Assembly: GCA_019114585.1 (NCBI GenBank)
Contig: DXFE01000002.1
Coordinates: forward strand, 1-11,380
Source: Gemmiger_A avium
GTDB taxonomy: Bacteria > Bacillota > Clostridia > Oscillospirales > Ruminococcaceae
Length of the DNA: 11,380 nt
Direction of reading: 5' to 3'
The notes below the pieces were generated by a model. That model made no database searches and was not told the origin of the DNA. It was given only the letters and a program-made list of their open reading frames with translations. The translations under genes and the position numbers were made by a program. Of the stretch, positions 1-6,193 are shown piece by piece; position 1 is the first letter of the stretch, and every line of letters begins with the position of its first letter.

Positions 1-1
1 T

Positions 2-964
2 AAATTTAGGAATATTAGGCTCGACAAAATTGGCGTAACTGATGTTACGGTGGTGCCGGAGCAGGAAAAACCTGACGGTAATTTTCCCACTTGCCCTTAT
101 CCCAACCCGGAGATTCGACAGGCACTGGAAAAGGGAATTGCTCTATGCGAACAGGTAGAGCCGGATCTTTTGTTGGCCACCGACCCGGATTGCGATCGCG
201 TGGGTATTGCGGTAAAAGATGAAGGGAAATATGTATTGCTTACGGGTAACGAGGTGGGGGTACTGCTTCTGGACTTCATTTGCCGTATTCGGAAACAGGT
301 AGGAACGATGCCGGAAAAACCTGTAGCTGTGAGCACCATTGTGTCCACGGATATGGCGGACACGGTGGCTGCAAAGTATGGCGTGGAGCTGCGCCGTACC
401 CTAACTGGATTTAAGTTTATCGGTGAGCAGATTGGGCTGTTAGAACAGAATGAAGACACAGACCGGTATATCTTTGGCTTTGAGGAAAGCTATGGCTATC
501 TGTCCGGCCCTCATGTACGGGACAAAGATGGCGTGAATGCGGCTATGCTGATTTGCCAGATGGCTCAGTACTACAAAGCACAGGGGAAGAATCTTTCGCA
601 AGCTATGGATGATCTGTACCAGGAATTTGGCTGTTATCAGAACAGTCTGCATAGCTTTGCATTCGAAGGCCAAGCCGGTTTTTCCCGTATGCAGGGCATT
701 ATGAATCACCTGCGGCAGACACCGCCTTCCGAACTGGCTGGGCAGAAAGTGGAAGCGGTGGTCGATTATGCATCTGGCGTGAAGGATTTGCCGCCTGCCA
801 ATGTGCTGGAGTTTTGCTTGGCAAATGGAGCAAAAGCTATGGTGCGGCCTAGCGGAACAGAACCGAAAATGAAGGTGTATCTGTTTGCCCGAGGGCGAGA
901 CCGTGTTCAGGCACAGGCGTTTCTGAGCCAAATGCGGGCAGAACTGGAACGCTTTTTGCAATAA
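2..964 (+). CDS. Phospho-sugar mutase (phosphoglucomutase/phosphomannomutase family), C-terminal part, cut by left edge
   Basis: Interconverts hexose 1- and 6-phosphates in the cytoplasm through a phosphoserine enzyme. The frame is open from base 2 and ends at TAA 962-964, giving 320 residues. Clostridial members of this family are usually near 570 residues, so roughly the last half is present and the catalytic serine lies outside. Visible motifs are VVPEQEKPDGNFP just after base 50, the metal-binding loop DPDCDR (182-199), the sugar-binding GFEESYG (about 476-496), and the phosphate-binding RPSGTEPKMK (from 845). It is probably the first gene of a pair with manA, 16 bases downstream, which fits glucose and mannose phosphate metabolism. 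Whether glucose or mannose phosphate is the main substrate cannot be told from this fragment. The GTG at 50 is not a start: the homologous frame continues upstream. Base composition is poorer in G+C than the right-hand genes. Confidence 0.93.
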   Translation, partial: KFRNIRLDKIGVTDVTVVPEQEKPDGNFPTCPYPNPEIRQALEKGIALCEQVEPDLLLATDPDCDRVGIAVKDEGKYVLLTGNEVGVLLLDFICRIRKQVGTMPEKPVAVSTIVSTDMADTVAAKYGVELRRTLTGFKFIGEQIGLLEQNEDTDRYIFGFEESYGYLSGPHVRDKDGVNAAMLICQMAQYYKAQGKNLSQAMDDLYQEFGCYQNSLHSFAFEGQAGFSRMQGIMNHLRQTPPSELAGQKVEAVVDYASGVKDLPPANVLEFCLANGAKAMVRPSGTEPKMKVYLFARGRDRVQAQAFLSQMRAELERFLQ

Positions 965-980
965 GAATGGAGTAAATCAC

Positions 981-1943
981 GTGTCGGAACCTTTTCTTTT
1001 ACAACCAGCCTGCAAGGACTACCTTTGGGGCGGAACGCATCTGAAAACGTTATACGGAAAGAAGAGCGAACTGGTTCCACTGGCAGAGACATGGGAGTGT
1101 TCCATTCACCCTGATGGCCCCAGCGTGATAGCAAGCGGAGAATATGCGGGTTGGACACTGGAAAAATACCTGCGTCTTCATCCGCAAGCGCTTGGAAACT
1201 CCAGGTGTGCGCACGGTGGCTTACCGATTCTGGTAAAGCTAATTGATGCGGAAAAGGATCTTTCCATTCAGGTGCACCCGGATGATGCATTTGCCCGTCA
1301 GCACGAGGGCCAGCTGGGTAAGACGGAGATGTGGTATGTGCTTCATGCGGAGCTTGGTGCCACTTTAGTATATGGGTTTGCGCATCAAGTCACTCCAGAA
1401 CTGATCCGTCAGGCGATTTCCCAAGATACGCTTCTTCCTCACCTACAAGTGGTACCGGTGCATGCGGGAGATGTATTCCTGATCGAGCCGGGAACAATCC
1501 ACGCCATTGGCGGTGGTGTACTGCTTGCAGAGGTGCAGGAGAATTCCAATGTAACTTATCGGGTCTACGACTATGGCCGACGAGACAAAAACGGTCAGCT
1601 GCGCCCTCTGCATATAGAGAAAGCTCTTTCCGTGATGTGCTATTCCGCTTCGCCAACTATGCGGCAGCAGCAGCGGATTATTCAATACACGCCGGGTATG
1701 GCTCGGGAACTGGTCGCACGTTGCCGATATTTTCAGGTCGAAAGACTGCAAACATCCGTGCGCTGTACTGTACAGCGCACAAGAGAATCGTTTTATGTGC
1801 TTTTGATCATGAAGGGAAAGGGAAGCTTGCTAACCGCTCAACAGCAACTATCTGTGGAGCAGGGACAGACAGTGTTCGTACCTGCAGCGGAAGGTGCTTT
1901 ACAAATGCACGGTAATATGGAGGCACTCTTGATACGTGCATAA
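981..1943 (+). CDS. manA: Mannose-6-phosphate isomerase, class I (type I PMI)
   Basis: Zinc-dependent cytoplasmic cupin enzyme that interconverts mannose 6-phosphate and fructose 6-phosphate. The 320-residue length matches the short, roughly 315-residue Bacillus-type enzymes. Zinc ligands are visible at the expected places: Q97 and H99 in QVHPDD, E116 in GKTEMW, and H174 in PGTIHAIGGG. The segment QENSNVTYRVYDYGR follows and is typical of the active-site wall. The start is GTG at 981, chosen because GGAG at 969-972 lies 8 bases before it and translation then begins with the family's N-terminus (...QPACKDYLWGG). It follows the phospho-sugar mutase with a 16-base gap and no terminator, so the two are probably co-transcribed. 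A perfect 23-base inverted repeat sits inside the gene at 1758-1780. Codon use includes TTA, CTA and GGA, unlike the GC-rich genes beyond 2058. Confidence 0.95.
   Translation: MSEPFLLQPACKDYLWGGTHLKTLYGKKSELVPLAETWECSIHPDGPSVIASGEYAGWTLEKYLRLHPQALGNSRCAHGGLPILVKLIDAEKDLSIQVHPDDAFARQHEGQLGKTEMWYVLHAELGATLVYGFAHQVTPELIRQAISQDTLLPHLQVVPVHAGDVFLIEPGTIHAIGGGVLLAEVQENSNVTYRVYDYGRRDKNGQLRPLHIEKALSVMCYSASPTMRQQQRIIQYTPGMARELVARCRYFQVERLQTSVRCTVQRTRESFYVLLIMKGKGSLLTAQQQLSVEQGQTVFVPAAEGALQMHGNMEALLIRA
1758..1780. repeat. Perfect 23-base inverted repeat inside manA
   Basis: GTGCGCTGTAC, one central T, then GTACAGCGCAC: the 11-base arms are perfectly complementary. It lies within the 3' half of the manA reading frame (encoding ...SVRCTVQRT...), away from any transcription end. 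The arms are too symmetrical and the loop too small to be an ordinary RNA hairpin, so a DNA-level protein site or chance are both possible. Confidence 0.8.
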
Positions 1944-1995
1944 CGGGGCGGATATGATTGACCGTGGTTGAAAGAGATGTGCTTTTGTCGGTAAT

Positions 1996-2030
1996 AAAAA
2001 AATGAGCACATTTCGTTGGGCTCATTTTTT
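1996..2030. terminator. Bidirectional rho-independent terminator between manA and the DUF4317 gene
   Basis: AAAAAATGAGC (1997-2007) pairs perfectly with GCTCATTTTTT (2020-2030) around a 12-base loop. Each strand carries an A-tract before and a U-tract after the GC part of the stem. The signal can therefore end manA transcription rightwards and DUF4317 transcription leftwards. The rest of the 1944-2057 gap shows nothing else recognisable. Confidence 0.88.
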
Positions 2031-2057
2031 GTTAAAGGCACAGCAGCTATATGGCTC

Positions 2058-3197
2058 TTACTCCCGAATCTGCACCTCCACCCCGTTGACCTCCACGCCC
2101 TCTTCGGCGCGGATGAGGATATACCGCACACCGTCGATCACCCGGGTTTCCACCAGGTCGCCGCGCTCGGGGTTGACCTGGATGGTCACATCCGGGCAGC
2201 GCAGTTCCAGGTGTTTGGTGTCCACCAGGTTGCGGGGGCTGAGGGTGGTTTCCGGGCCGAAGTCCTCGTCGAAGCGGTCGGCAAAGGCGTCCACGCGTTC
2301 TTCCGACACGCCGCAGTCGGCGAGCATTTCGGTTACCTGGCGGCGGTTCAGGACCAGGGGCTCCGGCTCGTGGCTTTCCTTGTGCTCGGTGATCAGGCTG
2401 CAGAGCTGCTCCTGCACGGCCTGCACCACCTGGCAGCTGCAGTCGTCGCCCAGGGATTCTGCCAGGATCGTCTCGAAGGTTTCCTTCTGTGCGGCGGCGG
2501 GCATGGGGATCGGGGCATGGAAGATCCGGTCGGTGAAGCCGGTGTGGCTGTGGGAGGCGTCCCGGGTGTAGTACAGCGCCCCATACAGATCCGCGCCCCG
2601 GTCGGTGAAGGCAGGGAAGAGGAATCCCATCTCCGGCGCGGCCACCAGCCAGTCCGCTTCCCGGTTGTGAAACTCATTCTCGTATACAAAATAACTCAGC
2701 GCCGGTTTGGTCATCTTGACCGGGCAGATGCTGCACAGGATGCTGGTGTACACCTCGCTGCCCGCGTCGTCCTGACGCTGGCCATCCTTGGCGTAGTAGG
2801 GCACATCATACCGGTCGCAGGTGAGCAGGATCAGGTAGTTGCCCTCCAGATCGATGGTTTCGATGGCACGGGCGAAGAATTCTTCCCGGGCAGGCTCGTC
2901 CTCCAGTGCCGAGTCCCGCAGGGCCATGAGCAGGGCGTGTTCGTCCCCTTCGTTGCCCGCGACCTGCGCGGTGGAAAAGCTGATGTCGATCAGGTTTTTG
3001 CCCAGCTGCCCGGAGAGGGTACGGCGCAGCAGCGCCAGGAACTTCTCCGATTCCTCCTGCCCGGACAGGGTCAGAGACTGGTCAAAGCGGGCTACGATCT
3101 CCCGCTTCTCGTTTACATAGCAGCCCACAATATGGGAAACGGAGCTCTTTCCCTGCCGGTAACGGCGGCGAATCTCCGCAACTTCTTTTTCGTTCAT
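2058..3197 (-). CDS. DUF4317 family protein, function unknown
   Basis: A 379-residue soluble protein of a family found mainly in Clostridia, with no known activity. Recognised by the N-terminus MNEKEVAEIRRRY, GCYVNEKREI (residues 25-34), GKNLIDISFSTAQV (66-79) and the conserved block CSICPVKMTKPALSYF (155-170). No signal peptide or membrane segment is seen. The frame is open further upstream to 3272, but the ATG at 3195-3197 is chosen because family homology begins there and AAAGGGG lies about 11 bases before it on the - strand. An extended -10 promoter sits just upstream at 3243-3272. The gene is transcribed alone, divergently from the YwaF-type gene and convergently with manA, with which it shares a terminator. 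The family name is from recognition of conserved blocks; no function should be attached. Confidence 0.88.
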   Translation of the reverse strand: MNEKEVAEIRRRYRQGKSSVSHIVGCYVNEKREIVARFDQSLTLSGQEESEKFLALLRRTLSGQLGKNLIDISFSTAQVAGNEGDEHALLMALRDSALEDEPAREEFFARAIETIDLEGNYLILLTCDRYDVPYYAKDGQRQDDAGSEVYTSILCSICPVKMTKPALSYFVYENEFHNREADWLVAAPEMGFLFPAFTDRGADLYGALYYTRDASHSHTGFTDRIFHAPIPMPAAAQKETFETILAESLGDDCSCQVVQAVQEQLCSLITEHKESHEPEPLVLNRRQVTEMLADCGVSEERVDAFADRFDEDFGPETTLSPRNLVDTKHLELRCPDVTIQVNPERGDLVETRVIDGVRYILIRAEEGVEVNGVEVQIRE

Positions 3198-3242
3198 ATG
3201 GCTTGGTACCCCTTTGTTAGTCTGGCCGAAACGGCTTTTTTC

Positions 3243-3272
3243 ATTATAGCACATTCCCCCGTCGGGGAGCAA
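3243..3272 (-). promoter_or_regulatory. Sigma-A type promoter of the DUF4317 gene with extended -10
   Basis: On the - strand: TTGCTC (3267-3272), an 18-base spacer, then TGC-TATAAT, with a perfect -10 at 3243-3248 and an extended TG motif. The spacer contains the palindrome CCCCGTCGGGG (3257-3267), which could be a repressor site or only a GC-rich spacer. The -10 lies about 45 bases before the start codon. Confidence 0.75.
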
Positions 3273-3284
3273 AAAAACTGCCGT

Positions 3285-3311
3285 CGAACCGGGGCGCTAC
3301 GCCCCGATTCG
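3285..3311. repeat. 27-base inverted repeat between two divergent promoters
   Basis: CGAACCGGGGCG (3285-3296), loop CTA, CGCCCCGATTCG (3300-3311). Eleven of 12 positions pair; in - strand RNA the remaining pair is a G-U wobble. A run of seven T on the - strand (3271-3277) follows after a 7-base gap, so it resembles an imperfect terminator. However, no known gene is transcribed into it from the right. It could instead be a protein-binding site serving both promoters. Confidence 0.6.
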
Positions 3312-3353
3312 TACAGTTTCTGTCGAAAATATGTATAGAATTAACGCGGCTTC

Positions 3354-3382
3354 TTGCTGTTGCGCTGCCCCTGTGCTAGTAT
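3354..3382 (+). promoter_or_regulatory. Candidate promoter of the ywaF-like/pcp pair
   Basis: TTGCTG (3354-3359), a 17-base spacer, then TGC-TAGTAT (-10 at 3377-3382) with an extended TG motif. Initiation would fall close to 3389, leaving a leader of about 16 bases with the ribosome site near its 5' end. A second -10-like word, TAGAAT (3336-3341), has no good -35. Confidence 0.55.
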
Positions 3383-3390
3383 CGAAGAGA

Positions 3391-3398
3391 AAGGGGAG
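3391..3398 (+). promoter_or_regulatory. Ribosome binding site deciding the GTG start of the YwaF-type gene
   Basis: AAGGGGAG lies 6 bases before GTG 3405. Neither the upstream TTG codons nor ATG 3426 has such a site, and a TTG start at 3354 would lie within the promoter. Confidence 0.75.
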
Positions 3399-3404
3399 AT
3401 TTGT

Positions 3405-4199
3405 GTGGAGCAGTTTTTCTGTGAGATGCCGTATCAGTCGTTTCCAACCTTTTCTCTGCCGCATTTGGCGGCACTGGCGGGGATCGGGATCGTGTGCCTG
3501 AGTTTCTTTGTGTTCCGCAGCCGGCTTCGCGCCCGGGAGGACGGCAAAATTGCGGGCGGCATGCTGGGCCGTATCTTTCTGACCTTTATGGTATTTCAGC
3601 AGCTGGCCCTGTACTTGTGGTATGCTTCCATCGGGCGGTTTGATGCGTCCACCTGCCTGCCGTTCCAGCTTTGCGGCGCCAGTGTCTGGCTGTGTGTGGC
3701 GCTCTGGATCACCCAGGACCACCGCATCTTTGAAGTGGTATACTTTTGGGGGCTTTGCGGTACGGCGCAGGCGCTTCTCACCCCCAGCATGGATGGCTAT
3801 GTGTTTCCGCATTTCCGGTTTTTCCAGTTCTTTGCGGGGCATGGGATGATCGTGGTGACCATCTTCTATTTCCTGGCTGTGCGGGGCTGGCGGGTGGATC
3901 TGTCCTCGCTGAAAAAGAGCTTCGTCTGGCTGCAGCTGTTGGCGGTATGCGCCGGCGCCGCCAACCTGCTGACCGGAGGCAACTACATGTTCCTGGCCCG
4001 GAAACCGGACTCCGCCTCACTGCTGAGCTTCCTGCCGGATTGGCCCTACTATCTGGTGCTGCTGGAAGTGCTGGCGCTTGCGTTTATGGGCTTGGCGCTG
4101 CTGCCGTTTGTGCTGCCGGGAAAACTGGCCCGGTGGCGGGAGTTTCTGCAAAAAGCAAAAGGAGACACGCATTATGAAGCTGCTGCTGACAGCTTTTGA
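3405..4199 (+). CDS. YwaF/TIGR02206 family integral membrane protein
   Basis: A 264-residue polytopic membrane protein of unknown function, related to Bacillus YwaF. About seven hydrophobic segments are visible, near residues 20-37, 53-73, 81-102, 108-126, 141-160, 172-190 and 211-236. Family blocks include CLPFQLCGASVWLCVALW (84-101), GHGMIVVTIFYF (145-156), GGNYMFLARKP (191-201) and LPDWPYY (210-216). The start is GTG at 3405, supported by AAGGGGAG six bases upstream. Its last 26 bases overlap the start of pcp, whose ribosome site lies inside this gene, so translation of the two is probably coupled. The arrangement does not prove a functional link: no transport or enzymatic role is established for the family that could be stated from sequence. 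Confidence 0.88.
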   Translation: MEQFFCEMPYQSFPTFSLPHLAALAGIGIVCLSFFVFRSRLRAREDGKIAGGMLGRIFLTFMVFQQLALYLWYASIGRFDASTCLPFQLCGASVWLCVALWITQDHRIFEVVYFWGLCGTAQALLTPSMDGYVFPHFRFFQFFAGHGMIVVTIFYFLAVRGWRVDLSSLKKSFVWLQLLAVCAGAANLLTGGNYMFLARKPDSASLLSFLPDWPYYLVLLEVLALAFMGLALLPFVLPGKLARWREFLQKAKGDTHYEAAADSF

Positions 4200-4818
4200 T
4201 CCCTTTGGCGGGGAGACGCTCAATCCGGCGCTGGAAGCCGTCCGGCAGGTGCGGCCCCGGATCGGCGGCGTGGAGATCGTCAAGCTGGAAGTGCCGACCG
4301 TCTTTGGAAAATCGGTGGATACAGTGGCCGCGGCCATCCGGCGGGAAACCCCGGACGCGGTGCTCTGTATCGGGCAGGCGGGCGGGCGCCGCGGCCTTAC
4401 CCCGGAACGGGTAGCCATCAATATCGACGATGCCCGCATCCCGGACAATGAGGGCAACCAGCCTATTGACCGTCCCATCGTGGCGGGCGGGCCGGCGGCG
4501 TACTTTTCCACACTGCCGGTCAAGGCGATGGTGCAGGCCATCCGGGACGCGGGCGTGCCCGCCGACCTTTCCAACACGGCGGGCACCTTTGTGTGCAACC
4601 ATCTGCTGTATGGCGTGCTTCATCTTCTGGCGACCGAATATCCCGGTGTGCGGGGTGGGTTTTTGCATGTGCCGTTTCTGACTGAGCAGGCAGCCGGCCG
4701 CCCGTCGCCTGTGCTCAGCCTGCCGCTGGCGGACATCGTGCGGGGGCTGGAGGCTGCCATCCAGGCGATTGAGACCAACGCCGCTGACATTCCGGCAGCG
4801 GAGGGCAGCCTGCATTGA
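4174..4818 (+). CDS. pcp: Pyrrolidone-carboxylate peptidase (pyroglutamyl peptidase I, family C15)
   Basis: Cytoplasmic cysteine peptidase that removes an N-terminal pyroglutamate from peptides. The 214-residue length is normal for bacterial enzymes. The N-terminus MKLLLTAFDPFGG is typical, and the catalytic triad is intact: E78 in PERVAIN, C141 in GTFVCNHLLY and H165 in GFLHVP. The ATG at 4174 has AAAAGGAG (4157-4164) nine bases upstream, inside the preceding membrane-protein gene, which it overlaps by 26 bases. A GC-rich hairpin follows the stop. The next gene, pepT, also acts on small peptides, so this stretch fits final steps of peptide catabolism, although pepT has its own promoter. No sequence oddities are seen. 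Confidence 0.96.
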   Translation: MKLLLTAFDPFGGETLNPALEAVRQVRPRIGGVEIVKLEVPTVFGKSVDTVAAAIRRETPDAVLCIGQAGGRRGLTPERVAINIDDARIPDNEGNQPIDRPIVAGGPAAYFSTLPVKAMVQAIRDAGVPADLSNTAGTFVCNHLLYGVLHLLATEYPGVRGGFLHVPFLTEQAAGRPSPVLSLPLADIVRGLEAAIQAIETNAADIPAAEGSLH

Positions 4819-4826
4819 TATACTGA

Positions 4827-4850
4827 AAAGGCCGGCGCATGCCGGCCTTT
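4827..4850 (+). terminator. Terminator-like hairpin after pcp
   Basis: AAAGGCCGGC (4827-4836), loop GCAT, GCCGGCCTTT (4841-4850): a perfect 10-base-pair stem 8 bases after the pcp stop. The U-tract is short (TTT, then CCCTTT), so termination may be partial. The T residues lie where the weak -35 of the pepT promoter would be. Confidence 0.75.
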
Positions 4851-4876
4851 CCCTTTGCCGGGGAATGTGGTATGAT
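4848..4876 (+). promoter_or_regulatory. Candidate extended -10 promoter of pepT
   Basis: TATGAT (4871-4876) is preceded by TG at 4868-4869 with a one-base gap, an extended -10. At 17 bases upstream there is only TTTCCC (4848-4853), so recognition would depend on the extended -10. The pepT start follows 36 bases later. Confidence 0.55.
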
Positions 4877-4912
4877 ACAAGGCAGAGAACAACCATAAAG
4901 GAGGGCGTGCCC

Positions 4913-6130
4913 ATGCGCGCATACGAACGCTTTCTGGATTATGTAAAGGTCCATACCACCTCGGACGATACCACCGGTACCCATCCCAGCACCCCCGGAC
5001 AGTTTGACCTGGCCCGGCTGCTGGCGGATCAGATGCGGGCACTGGGGCTGGAGAATGTGCGGGTGGATGAGACCTGCTATGTGTACGGCTTTCTGCCCGC
5101 CACCCCGGGCTGTGAGGACAAGCCCGCCATCGGCCTGATTGCCCACATGGATACCTCGCCCGCCGCCTCCGGCGAAGGGGTCAAGCCTCAGCTGATCGAA
5201 AACTACGACGGGAATGATGTGCGGCTGCCCGCCACCGGTGATGTGATGGAGGTCAGCCGGTTCCCGGCCCTGGCCGCCTGCAAGGGGGAGACCCTGATCA
5301 CCGCCGACGGTTCTACCCTGCTGGGGGCGGATGACAAGGCGGGCATCGCGGAGATCCTCACTGCAGTGGAACGGCTGCAGGCGGAGAACCGCCCGCACGG
5401 CCGGATCTGTGTGGCCTTTACCCCGGACGAGGAGATCGGCGAGGGCGCCGACAATTTTGATGTGGCTGGCTTCGGCGCAGACTTTGCCTATACGGTGGAC
5501 GGCGGCGATGTGGGTGAGCTGGAGTACTGCAACTTCAACGCGGCGTCGGCGGTGTTTACCGTTCACGGCTTTTCGGTGCATCCCGGCTCCGCCAAGGGGC
5601 TGATGAAGAATGCCTCCAACCTGGCCATGGAACTGCACGCCATGCTGCCTGCCAGCGAGCGCCCCGAGACCACCGAGGGCACCGAGGGCTTCTACCATCT
5701 GGACCGGCTGACCGGCAGCGTGAGCGAGGCAAAGCTGGAGTATATCGTGCGGGATCACGACCGGGAAAAGTTTGAGGCCCGCAAGGCGTTCCTGCGGCAG
5801 GCGGCCGAGACCATGAACAACACCTATGGCCCCGGCACCGTAGAACTGGAACTGCGGGACAGCTACTACAATATGGAAGAAAAGATCCGGCCCCATTTCC
5901 ATCTGATCGAGAACGCCCGCATTGCGATAGAGCAGGCGGGCCTGGAGGCGAAGGAACTGCCCATCCGGGGCGGTACCGACGGCGCGCGGCTGTCCTGGAT
6001 GGGGCTGCCCTGCCCGAACCTGGGCACCGGCGGCTTCAACTTCCACGGCCCCTGCGAGTTCATCACCGCCGAGCGGATGGACAAGAGCGTGGAGATTCTG
6101 CTGAATCTGCTGGCCCTGTACGCGAAATAA
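4913..6130 (+). CDS. pepT: Peptidase T (tripeptide aminopeptidase, family M20B)
   Basis: Cytoplasmic dizinc aminopeptidase that releases the N-terminal residue of tripeptides. The 405-residue length is normal. The metal-site motifs are in order: H78 and D80 in IAHMDTSP, bridging D140 in LLGADDKAG, catalytic base E173 and ligand E174 in TPDEEIGEG, D196 in YTVDGGD, the dimer-lid motif FSVHPGSAKG, IRGGTDGARLS, and the C-terminal ligand H378 in FNFHGPCEFI. The frame is open upstream, but ATG 4913 is chosen because AAGGAGG (4898-4904) lies 8 bases before it and the N-terminus MRAYERFLDYVKVHTTS matches the family. It is probably a single-gene unit, bounded by its own extended -10 promoter and a strong terminator. 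Confidence 0.97.
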   Translation: MRAYERFLDYVKVHTTSDDTTGTHPSTPGQFDLARLLADQMRALGLENVRVDETCYVYGFLPATPGCEDKPAIGLIAHMDTSPAASGEGVKPQLIENYDGNDVRLPATGDVMEVSRFPALAACKGETLITADGSTLLGADDKAGIAEILTAVERLQAENRPHGRICVAFTPDEEIGEGADNFDVAGFGADFAYTVDGGDVGELEYCNFNAASAVFTVHGFSVHPGSAKGLMKNASNLAMELHAMLPASERPETTEGTEGFYHLDRLTGSVSEAKLEYIVRDHDREKFEARKAFLRQAAETMNNTYGPGTVELELRDSYYNMEEKIRPHFHLIENARIAIEQAGLEAKELPIRGGTDGARLSWMGLPCPNLGTGGFNFHGPCEFITAERMDKSVEILLNLLALYAK

Positions 6131-6133
6131 TAC

Positions 6134-6171
6134 GAAGAAGAGCGGCCTCCTGCGGGAGGCCGCTCTTCTTC
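6134..6171. terminator. Strong bidirectional terminator between pepT and the DUF5692-like gene
   Basis: A perfect 17-base-pair stem (6134-6150 with 6155-6171) around a TGCG loop, with a GC-rich core GCGGCCTCC and CTTCTTCTT pyrimidine arms. It begins 3 bases after the pepT stop and ends 22 bases before the stop of the convergent gene. The U-content after the stem is interrupted by C, so efficiency is uncertain, but position and stability are persuasive. Confidence 0.82.
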
Positions 6172-6193
6172 TTGTGAGGGGAGAGGAACCGGA

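Noticed and set aside
3224..3241. GCCG-AAA-CGGC followed by six T on the + strand as a terminator
   Set aside because: The stem is only 4 base pairs and nothing is transcribed into it in that direction except through the DUF4317 gene's antisense.
2016..3338. A 440-codon open frame on the + strand
   Set aside because: It is the reverse of the DUF4317 gene, it crosses the terminator and the DUF4317 promoter, and shows no motifs.
4715..6046. A 443-codon open frame on the - strand
   Set aside because: It is antisense to pepT, whose metal ligands are all in place; the antisense product has no family features.
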